Assembly: GCA_030528765.1 (NCBI GenBank)
Contig: JAUMYD010000048.1
Coordinates: forward strand, 1 to 10,913
From: Bacillota bacterium
GTDB lineage: Bacteria > Bacillota > Dehalobacteriia > UBA4068
Reading direction: 5' to 3'
Length of the DNA stretch: 10,913 nucleotides
The notes under the pieces were generated by a model, which made no database searches, had not been told where the DNA came from, and worked only from the letters and a program-made list of their open reading frames with translations. The translations under genes were made by a program, and so were the position numbers. The stretch's first letter is position 1. Every line of letters begins with the position of its first letter. Positions 5,706 through 10,913 of this stretch are shown piece by piece.

Positions 5706-7178
5706 TTAAACTAATTCTGTGGCAAATTCCGGATCACACGTGATATTCACGCCCAGCTTCCGCAGGGTATCCTCATCGGATTTGGAGAGCATCACGGTGC
5801 AGTGGGCCTCGCAGCCCTGCAGGTTCTGCAGGCAGGCCATGGCCATGGAAACGGTGGGGTTGGTGGTCTCGCAGAGGGAGAGCGCAGTCAGCACATCCAT
5901 GAGGGAGAGTGCGGAATCCGTGGCGTGCAGCACCTCCTGCTTCATGGCGATGATGGGATCCAGGATCACCTGGGAAAGCAGCAAAATGTGGTCAGAGATG
6001 TTGGCCAGCGCCTTGATGGCATTGATCACGCCGGAGGCAGAGACGCTCATCACATGGCTGTCCCGCCCGGTGGTGATCCGCCCGTCCGGCAGCTGGAAGG
6101 CGATGGCCGGCACCCCGCGCTGTGCAGCCTTTTTCCGGGCCACAGCCACCACGGGCCGATGTTCCTCCACCAGCTCCAGCTGGCGCATGATCATTTCGAT
6201 GCGTTCGGGAACATCCTTTTCCACCAGGCCCTGGCGGGCATCGCAGCAGGTCTTGTAATAGCGGCGGATGATCTCCTGCTCTGCCGCTGCCCGCACGGCT
6301 CCATCATCCACGATGGCCTTGCCGGCCATATTCACGCCCATATCTGTGGGGGAAAAATAGACATCCTCCCCCAGAACGCGGCTGAGCATGGCCTTTACCA
6401 GGGGGAAGGCCTCAATATCCCGGTTATAGTTGACGGTGATATCCCCATATTTTTCCAGGTGGAAGGGATCGATGCTGTTCACATCGTGCAGATCAGCGGT
6501 GGCCGCCTCATAGGCCAGGTTCACAGGATGCTTCAGGGGCAGATTCCAGATGGGAAAGGTCTCGAATTTGGCGTAGCCCGCCTTCAGGCCCCGCTGCTGC
6601 TCATGGTAGATCTGGGAAAGGCAGGTGGCCAGCTTGCCGGAGCCGGGCCCGGGGGCTGTTACCACGATCAGGGGTTTTGTGGTCTTGATATAGGGGTTGG
6701 CGCCATAGCCCTCCGGGGAGAGGATGGTCTCCACATCAGAGGGGTAGCCCTTTGTCAGGCGGTGCAGATAGGTACGGATCCCTCTGGATTCCAGCTTATT
6801 CTTGAAAAGCTGGGCCGAAGCCTGATCGGAATACTGGGTGATGACCACGGAATTGATCTGGATCCCCAGGCGGGAGATATTCTGGATCAGCCGCAGCAGA
6901 TCCATATCATAGGTGATGCCGATATCCGCACGCACCTTGTTCTTTTCGATGGCCGGCGCGGCGATGGTGAAAATGATCTCCGTGATGTCCTTCATTTCCA
7001 GCAGCAGCTTGATCTTGGCATCTGATTCGAAGCCGGGCAGGACCCGGGCCGCATGCAGATCATCAAAGAGCTTGCCGCCGAATTCCAGATAAAGCTTGTT
7101 ATCAAAGCGCTCGATTCGCTGACGAATGTGCTTTGTTTGCAGCTCCGTATAAAGCTGCGGATCAAACCCCTTCTTCAT
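5706..7178 (-). CDS. DUF1846 (UPF0371) family protein, function unknown
   Basis: The 490-aa product matches the DUF1846 family in length and in features I recognise: an N-terminus of FDPQLYTELQTKHIRQRIERF, YLEFGGKLFDDLHAARVLPGF (about 30-50), RADIGITYDMDLLRLI (about 83-98), and a glycine-rich APGPGSGK segment (175-182) followed by LATCLSQIYHEQ, which looks like a phosphate-binding loop. The family is cytoplasmic and has no established reaction that I can name. There is no signal peptide or membrane segment. The start at 7178 has AGGTG 6 nt upstream and a convincing promoter about 80 nt upstream. It is monocistronic, with its own terminator at 5639-5695. Downstream lies the stub of a second copy of its 3' end, evidence of past duplication or gene replacement. 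Confidence 0.93.
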   Translation of the reverse strand: MKKGFDPQLYTELQTKHIRQRIERFDNKLYLEFGGKLFDDLHAARVLPGFESDAKIKLLLEMKDITEIIFTIAAPAIEKNKVRADIGITYDMDLLRLIQNISRLGIQINSVVITQYSDQASAQLFKNKLESRGIRTYLHRLTKGYPSDVETILSPEGYGANPYIKTTKPLIVVTAPGPGSGKLATCLSQIYHEQQRGLKAGYAKFETFPIWNLPLKHPVNLAYEAATADLHDVNSIDPFHLEKYGDITVNYNRDIEAFPLVKAMLSRVLGEDVYFSPTDMGVNMAGKAIVDDGAVRAAAEQEIIRRYYKTCCDARQGLVEKDVPERIEMIMRQLELVEEHRPVVAVARKKAAQRGVPAIAFQLPDGRITTGRDSHVMSVSASGVINAIKALANISDHILLLSQVILDPIIAMKQEVLHATDSALSLMDVLTALSLCETTNPTVSMAMACLQNLQGCEAHCTVMLSKSDEDTLRKLGVNITCDPEFATELV

Positions 7179-7260
7179 GCTGGCACCTCATATTTATAAA
7201 AAGTTTATAAATTTATTAAATATGTATGATTGCCGGGCAGGGCTTCTGCCTCAACGATTC

Positions 7261-7290
7261 ATTATACCATTGCTTCCCTGTCAGCCGCAA
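7261..7290 (-). promoter_or_regulatory. Promoter of the DUF1846 gene
   Basis: On the minus strand a perfect TATAAT (7266-7261) is preceded by TGG, an extended -10 arrangement. TTGCGG lies 18 nt further upstream as a modest -35. Transcription would start near 7254, giving a leader of about 75 nt that contains a small GGCAG/CTGCC hairpin and an AT-rich stretch with two TTTATAAA motifs before the AGGTG ribosome binding site. Confidence 0.65.
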
Positions 7291-7314
7291 GAGTGGCCCT
7301 CTTTTTTTCCCGGG

Positions 7315-7473
7315 ATGCGCTTTCAAAAAATCCCGATCATCGAAGCCTGCAGCGAAGGCCCATACCTGGAAATGTTCGCCCGAGGAAACCGGGATGGCTG
7401 GGTTTTGTGGGGGGATCAGGCCAATGAGGAATATACGCCGGATTGGCCTACCTATGCAAATCATTTTCTATAA
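7315..7473 (+). pseudogene. C-terminal fragment resembling an MT-A70-type DNA adenine methyltransferase
   Basis: This is the only plus-strand coding-like sequence I support. The frame ending at the TAA (7471-7473) encodes IIEACSEGPYLEMFARGNRD followed by GWVLWGDQANEEYTPDWPTY. It resembles the C-terminal part of MT-A70-like adenine methylases, whose typical pattern is GPYLELFAR followed by a GW-x-WGNQ motif. The catalytic DPPW region and all upstream domains are absent. The open frame continues back to 7177 without similarity or a convincing ribosome binding site, so this is probably the stub of a deleted prophage or mobile-element gene. The assignment is from memory of the motif; the length is only about 50 residues. 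Confidence 0.5.
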
Positions 7474-7528
7474 TTCTCTCTATATAATATAGCATGCTGC
7501 AGAAGCAGGCAAGACGCTGCTTTAACGG

Positions 7529-7566
7529 AAAAACGGATACCCAACTTTCAGCGGGTATCCGTTTTT
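7529..7566. terminator. Bidirectional intrinsic terminator between panB and the methylase fragment
   Basis: AAAAACGGATACCC (7529-7542) and GGGTATCCGTTTTT (7553-7566) are perfect 14-bp inverted repeats around a 10-nt loop, with a T run on the 3' side in both directions. It can end panB transcripts (minus), about 120 nt after the panB stop, and any transcript of the plus-strand fragment. The stretch between it and panB (7567-7685) shows no gene. Confidence 0.88.
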
Positions 7567-7685
7567 GTGTATCGAGCCTGTTTATCAACTGCCGCAAAGC
7601 AGCAAATTCTCAGATCACTGCTTTCTGCAGAAGCGGCCACAGGGGGCGCCAGTGTGAGCAGGTGCGCTTTTTCCCGGGCAGGCTT

Positions 7686-8516
7686 TTAGTAGAGGCGTTT
7701 GGCCTCCCCTTCCTCCATGGGGATTGAATGGCCGGCTTCGGGGAAGCTGCCCGACCGCACGGCCCGGCAGTATTCCTGCAGGCCCTTGCTGAAGAGGATA
7801 TCTCCATCGCAGAAGCGGCGTACATGCTGGGGCGGGGTATCCGTGCCATCCAGACCCAGCAGCTGGTGGAAGACCAGCGCCTGCCCGTCGCAATCCGGGC
7901 CGCAGCCAATGCCGATGGTGGGAACATCCACCTTCTCCGTGATGAGGGCAGCGGCTTCCCGGGCCACCCGCTCCATGAAAATGGAAAAGGCACCGGCATC
8001 CTCCATGGCCTGTGCAGCCTCTGCCAGCTCCCAGGCGCTTTCCTCATCGGTGCCGCAGACGGGCTGATCCTCCCAGAGGGAGACCCGCTGGGGCATGCGG
8101 CCGATGTGGGCCATCACCGGCAGGCCGGCCTGGGTCAGGGCCTTTACCGTGGGAGCCATATTCTGGCCGCCCTCCAGCTTGATCGCATCCGCGCCGCCTT
8201 CCTTGATCAGACGCAGCGCATTGCTGATGGCCTGCTCCGGGCTGATGTGATAGGAGCCGAAGGGCATTCCCGCCACGATCAGCGCCTGTTCCCGTCCGCG
8301 GGCCACGGCCCGGCAGTGATAGATCACCTCATCCACCGTCACCGGCAGGTAGCTTTCCCCGCCCTGAAAATAGCGGCCCAGGGAATCCCCCACCAGCAGC
8401 ATATCCACGCCCGCACGGTCTGCCAGGCGGGCCTGGTGATAATCATAGGCCGTGAGCATGACCAGCTTTTCGCCGGACTCCTTTTTGGCCACGATCTTCT
8501 GTACCTTCATTGCCAT
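7686..8516 (-). CDS. panB: PanB-like 3-methyl-2-oxobutanoate hydroxymethyltransferase lacking one metal ligand
   Basis: PanB makes ketopantoate from alpha-ketoisovalerate and methylene-tetrahydrofolate, the first committed step of pantothenate synthesis. The 276-aa product has family length and the expected TIM-barrel landmarks: LTAYDYHQARLADRAGVDMLLVGDSLG (about 21-47, metal-binding Asp44), IKLEGG (112-117, Lys113 and Glu115), Glu182 at the catalytic base position, and VPTIGIGCGPDCDGQ. The second metal-binding Asp (Asp84 of E. coli, in ADLPF) is Gly83 here (AGMPF, codon GGA at 8270-8268). The HDST loop reads GESY, and the GGxxVQG segment is absent. I chose the ATG at 8516, with AAGGAG 8 nt upstream; an upstream in-frame TTG at 8534 overlaps the preceding gene. 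No panC or panD is adjacent. It could be a paralogue with another substrate. Confidence 0.88.
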   Translation of the reverse strand: MAMKVQKIVAKKESGEKLVMLTAYDYHQARLADRAGVDMLLVGDSLGRYFQGGESYLPVTVDEVIYHCRAVARGREQALIVAGMPFGSYHISPEQAISNALRLIKEGGADAIKLEGGQNMAPTVKALTQAGLPVMAHIGRMPQRVSLWEDQPVCGTDEESAWELAEAAQAMEDAGAFSIFMERVAREAAALITEKVDVPTIGIGCGPDCDGQALVFHQLLGLDGTDTPPQHVRRFCDGDILFSKGLQEYCRAVRSGSFPEAGHSIPMEEGEAKRLY

Positions 8517-8530
8517 TGCCTTTGCTCCTT

Positions 8531-8947
8531 TCAAGAGTGAGAGGCGGTTTCCCGGAGGCTGGCTTCCTCCTCCGCCTGGAAAAGTGTGGCGAAGATCCGC
8601 TCCAGCTGGAGCTGATCCCCGGTGAGATGCAGATAGCCGATGAGCGCCTCCAGGCCGGTGGCCCGGCGGTATTCGCCCACCGTGGAATGGGGCGGCTGGT
8701 GTCCGCTTTTGGCATTGCGGCCCCGGCGGAAGATCTCCTGCTGCTCCGGGCTGAGAAAGGCTTCGATCTCCCCCCAGAGCCGGCTTTGGCGGCTGGCGTT
8801 CACATAGGCCACTGCCGCTGTGTGCAGGCGATCCATCTTTACCATGCCGCTGTGAAGTAAGTGCTCCCGCACAGCCAGCTCATATACGGCATCCCCGATA
8901 TAGGCCAGCATCAGCGGGGGGATGTTTTTTGCTTCGATGGGGTCGAT
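8531..8947 (-). CDS. mrnC: Mini-ribonuclease III, apparent ATC start
   Basis: Mini-III is an RNase III-like dimer without a dsRNA-binding domain that trims 23S rRNA precursors in Bacillota. The catalytic-domain motifs are present: LAYIGDAVYELAVREHLL (active-site Asp19), RRGRNAKSGHQPP and YRRATGLEALIGYLHL (second active-site Glu). Starting at ATC (8947-8945) gives 138 aa, the normal length, with AAGGAGGG ending 7 nt upstream, the same spacing as in neighbouring genes. The next in-frame ATG (8911) would leave only six residues before the catalytic Asp and has no ribosome binding site. The upstream ATG at 9175 would read through repeats and the ribosome binding site. ATC initiation is therefore the best reading, although a sequencing error or an ATG-to-ATC mutation could also explain it. 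panB begins 14 nt after the stop. cysS-mrnC adjacency is common in Bacillota. Confidence 0.85.
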   Translation of the reverse strand: MDPIEAKNIPPLMLAYIGDAVYELAVREHLLHSGMVKMDRLHTAAVAYVNASRQSRLWGEIEAFLSPEQQEIFRRGRNAKSGHQPPHSTVGEYRRATGLEALIGYLHLTGDQLQLERIFATLFQAEEEASLRETASHS

Positions 8948-8954
8948 GTGCGGA

Positions 8955-8962
8955 CCCTCCTT
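8955..8962 (-). promoter_or_regulatory. Ribosome binding site that sets the mrnC start at ATC
   Basis: AAGGAGGG on the minus strand (8962-8955) is an almost ideal Shine-Dalgarno sequence. It is followed by 7 nt (TCCGCAC) and then ATC in the mrnC frame. No ATG, GTG or TTG in that frame occupies a suitable distance. Confidence 0.7.
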
Positions 8963-8997
8963 TTTTGTGTTGATGTGCTGCGATTGGCGCAGGCTGG

Positions 8998-9036
8998 AAA
9001 CCCCTTCTTCTTTGAAAAGAAGAAGCAAGAAACTTT
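8998..9036 (-). repeat. Intergenic hairpin repeat, copy 4 (inverted)
   Basis: The reverse complement matches copies 1 and 2 (4639-4676, 4777-4814), with one extra G in the closing GGGG run. It lies about 50 nt upstream of the mrnC start, so here the element is in sense orientation with the gene, unlike the other copies. Confidence 0.85.
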
Positions 9037-9063
9037 TAATTTTTGGGCAGCTGCGTGATTTAT

Positions 9064-9232
9064 TGTCATTGCGAGGAAGTTTTTGCTGTGGAGATACGCA
9101 GTATCTTCCAGCAAAACGACGTGGCAATCTTAGCGCTTTCCCTGCTTCAGTTGGGGGTACCCTCTGGATTGCCACGTTGCCAAGCTGGCTTTTGCCAAGG
9201 CAAAATCACAGCTTGCCTGCCTCGCAATGACA
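9064..9232. repeat. 169-bp nested palindromic element (MITE-like)
   Basis: Terminal inverted repeats TGTCATTGCGAGG (9064-9076) and CCTCGCAATGACA (9220-9232) are perfect over 13 bp. An inner pair ACGTGGCAATC (9119-9129) and GATTGCCACGT (9167-9177) is perfect over 11 bp. Each half also folds on itself: TTTTGCTG...CAGCAAAA (about 9080-9116) on the left and AAGCTG...CAGCTT with TTTTGCC/GGCAAAA (about 9182-9214) on the right. It encodes nothing. The GTCATTGCGAGG...GGCAATC pattern is one I recall from dispersed palindromic repeats in many bacterial genomes. It fills most of the cysS-mrnC gap (8948-9292). Confidence 0.8.
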
Positions 9233-9292
9233 GAAACCAGAAGCAGCATCCAAATACTGAAGTTCTTTGGGTCCAAAGGGACGGTTTTGCGC

Positions 9293-10690
9293 TTATATAC
9301 GTTTGCAGCGTGCGCCCTGGGGGGTATCCTCGATGACCAGCCCCAGCGCCTTCAGGCCGTCGCGGATGGCATCGGCAGTGGCCCAATCCTTCTTGGCGCG
9401 GGCCTGCTGGCGGATGGAGATGATGAGCTCCAGGAGCTGCTCTTCCATACCGGAGCTGTCCTTTGCCGGAGGAATGATCATGCCCAGCACCGCCTCGAAA
9501 TCCTCGAAGAGCTGCTGCGCGGCCTCTGCATCCGCTTCGCAGATGGGCCCGGCAGCCAGAGCGGCGTTCAGCTCGTGGCAGAAATCAAAGATCACGGAAA
9601 CCGCCAGCGCAGTGTTGAAATCATCATCCATGGCGGCGATGAAGGCCTCCCGGGCCTGGCTGACGGCTGCTTCCAGACGGGCTTCCCCGGGCTGGAGCCG
9701 TTTCTTGGCATCCTGCAGCAGGCCGTAGCTGTTGCGGATGCGTTCCAGGCTTCTGCCTGCGGAGGCCAGCTTGTCATCAGCGAAATCGATGGGGCTGCGG
9801 TAATGGGTGGCCAGCAGATAATAGCGCACCACATCCCCGGGGAATTTGGAGAGGATGTCCCGCAGCAGGAAGAAATTCCCCAGGGATTTGCTCATCTTCT
9901 CCTCGTTCACGGTGATGAAGCCATTGTGCAGCCAGTATTTGGCGAAATTGTTCCCGGCCGCCTTGGCCTGGGCGATCTCGTTCTCATGGTGGGGGAAGAT
10001 CAGGTCAGCGCCGCCGCCGTGGATATCGAATTCCCCGCCCAGATATTTGCAGCTCATGGCAGAGCATTCAATGTGCCAGCCCGGGCGTCCCTTTCCCCAG
10101 GGGCTGTCCCAGCAGATCTCGCCGGGCTTGGCAGCCTTCCAGAGGGCAAAATCCATGGGGTCGCGCTTCACATCGCCCACCTCCACGCGGGCGCCGGCGC
10201 GCATATCATCGATATCCCGGCCGGAAAGCTCGCCGTAGCTGGGCAGGGAGCGCACATCGAAATACACATCCCCCCCGGCCTCATAGCCGTGGCCCTGCCG
10301 GATGATGGACTGCACCAGCCCGATGATCTCCTCCATATGCCCGGTGACGCGGGGGTGCTGGTCTGCCTTGAGGATGTTCAGGGCCTGGGTATCCTCAAAA
10401 TAGGCGGCAATGTATTTTTCTGCGATGCTCGGGGCATCGGTATTTTCCTCCGCAGCCCGGCGGATGATCTTATCATCCACATCGGTGAAATTCTGCACAT
10501 AGCAGACATCCCAGCCCCGCCAGAGGAAATAGCGGCGGATGGTATCAAAAACCACCAGCGGGCGGGCATTGCCCAGGTGGATGTAATTGTAGACCGTGGG
10601 GCCGCAGCAATAAATGCCCACCTTTCCCGGCTGGCAGGGGATGAATTCTTCTTTCTTGCCATGCATGGTGTTGTAGAGACGAATGGCCAT
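9293..10690 (-). CDS. cysS: Cysteinyl-tRNA synthetase
   Basis: This class I synthetase charges tRNA(Cys) with cysteine in the cytosol. The 465-aa product has the usual family length. It has the zinc-site cysteine in GIYCCGPTVYN (about 25-35), the HIGH-type motif HLGN (38-41), FTDVDDKI, the second zinc cluster WHIECSAM and HHENE (about 208-238), and the KMSKS loop exactly as MSKS in EEKMSKSLGNF (about 268). The C-terminal region is the helical anticodon-binding domain. I chose the ATG at 10690 because GGGAGGG lies 7 nt upstream; the frame is open upstream to 10765, but that extension covers the promoter. All catalytic motifs are intact, in contrast to gatA and panB in the same window. Transcription is from a local extended -10 promoter. 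Confidence 0.97.
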   Translation of the reverse strand: MAIRLYNTMHGKKEEFIPCQPGKVGIYCCGPTVYNYIHLGNARPLVVFDTIRRYFLWRGWDVCYVQNFTDVDDKIIRRAAEENTDAPSIAEKYIAAYFEDTQALNILKADQHPRVTGHMEEIIGLVQSIIRQGHGYEAGGDVYFDVRSLPSYGELSGRDIDDMRAGARVEVGDVKRDPMDFALWKAAKPGEICWDSPWGKGRPGWHIECSAMSCKYLGGEFDIHGGGADLIFPHHENEIAQAKAAGNNFAKYWLHNGFITVNEEKMSKSLGNFFLLRDILSKFPGDVVRYYLLATHYRSPIDFADDKLASAGRSLERIRNSYGLLQDAKKRLQPGEARLEAAVSQAREAFIAAMDDDFNTALAVSVIFDFCHELNAALAAGPICEADAEAAQQLFEDFEAVLGMIIPPAKDSSGMEEQLLELIISIRQQARAKKDWATADAIRDGLKALGLVIEDTPQGARCKRI

Positions 10691-10705
10691 TTTTGTACCC
10701 TCCCA

Positions 10706-10723
10706 AGCCCCGCTTTCGGGGCT
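10706..10723 (-). promoter_or_regulatory. Short hairpin in the cysS leader
   Basis: AGCCCCG (10706-10712) and CGGGGCT (10717-10723) form a 7-bp stem with a 4-nt loop just upstream of the cysS ribosome binding site. The leader is only about 47 nt, too short for a T-box. There is no U tract, so it is not a terminator. A role in transcript stability or translation is possible. Confidence 0.45.
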
Positions 10724-10743
10724 GCTTTCACATATACTTATCC

Positions 10744-10752
10744 AGTATAGCA
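10744..10752 (-). promoter_or_regulatory. Extended -10 promoter of cysS
   Basis: On the minus strand TGC (10752-10750) precedes TATACT (10749-10744), a good extended -10 element. A weak TTTTCC lies at -35 distance. Transcription would begin near 10737, about 47 nt before the cysS start codon and downstream of the previous gene's terminator. Confidence 0.6.
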
Positions 10753-10822
10753 CAGCTGCGGCCAAAGGAAAAGGCCGGGGGCAGAAAATTTCCGCTGCCC
10801 GGGGGGCTGCGGGAGGGGAGCA

Positions 10823-10851
10823 GAAAAAAGAGGCAGCCCGGGGGCTGCCTC
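10823..10851 (-). terminator. Strong intrinsic terminator of an upstream gene
   Basis: GAGGCAGCCC (10830-10839) and GGGCTGCCTC (10842-10851) form a near-perfect stem. On the minus strand this is followed directly by TTTTTT (10829-10824). It ends transcription of a gene beyond the right edge. The remaining bases to 10913 may hold that gene's 3' end: two frames end in TGA, at 10883-10881 and at about 10853-10851, but neither short tail is recognisable. Confidence 0.9.
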
Positions 10852-10913
10852 ATTGGCGATATGCTTTTCTGCGTGGCAGATCATTTTTCCATTTTTCCCG
10901 GCTGGATCCCACC

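Noticed and set aside
5706..7025. Long plus-strand open frames opposite the DUF1846 gene
   Set aside because: They are antisense to a well-matched 490-residue family protein and are explained by codon bias.
8531..9175. mrnC starting at the ATG at 9175
   Set aside because: The extra 76 residues would translate the hairpin repeat, part of the palindromic element and the Shine-Dalgarno sequence, with no similarity to Mini-III.
9227..10750. 507-codon plus-strand open frame opposite cysS
   Set aside because: cysS on the minus strand has all synthetase motifs. The plus frame is its mirror and starts inside the palindromic repeat.
10691..10822. T-box leader for cysS
   Set aside because: The promoter lies about 47 nt before the start codon. 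There is no specifier stem, no T-box consensus and no antiterminator or terminator pair between promoter and gene.

Overview
This is a gene-dense, GC-rich bacterial segment in which every confidently called gene reads on the minus strand. Strong AGGAGG-type ribosome binding sites, usually 7-9 nt before the start, together with gatCAB, a Mini-ribonuclease III and a DUF1846 protein, point to Bacillota. A gut or rumen clostridial lineage would fit, but that is inference and the genus cannot be told from the sequence.

In transcription order, from high to low coordinates: (1) a strong intrinsic terminator of a gene outside the window (10823-10851); (2) an extended -10 promoter, a short leader hairpin and cysS (cysteinyl-tRNA synthetase); (3) a 345-base gap holding a 169-bp nested palindromic repeat and one copy of a short hairpin repeat; (4) mrnC, whose only well-placed start codon appears to be ATC, followed 14 nt later by panB; (5) a bidirectional terminator, then a plus-strand fragment resembling the C-terminus of an MT-A70-type adenine methyltransferase; (6) a DUF1846/UPF0371 gene with its own promoter and a branched terminator, and just beyond it a remnant of a second copy of the same gene's 3' end; (7) ybaK, a Cys-tRNA(Pro)-deacylase-like gene; (8) a repeat-rich gap; (9) a tightly packed gatC-gatA-gatB operon ending in a terminator; (10) a large glutamine/lysine-rich unknown protein running off the left edge.

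Much of the window concerns tRNA charging and its quality control: CysRS makes Cys-tRNA, YbaK-family enzymes remove Cys from tRNA(Pro), and GatCAB converts Glu-tRNA(Gln) or Asp-tRNA(Asn) to the amidated forms. The most striking observation is that the GatA here is recognisable along its whole length but lacks the amidase catalytic residues: the catalytic Lys is Glu, the nucleophilic Ser is Ala, and the glycine/serine loop is rebuilt. GatB keeps its metal-binding and kinase-type motifs but is divergent. The operon may therefore encode an amidotransferase that cannot use glutamine in the usual way, perhaps ammonia-dependent or repurposed. PanB likewise lacks one of its three metal-binding acidic residues. 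Intergenic regions are rich in palindromic repeats, including one hairpin family with a compensatory base-pair change.
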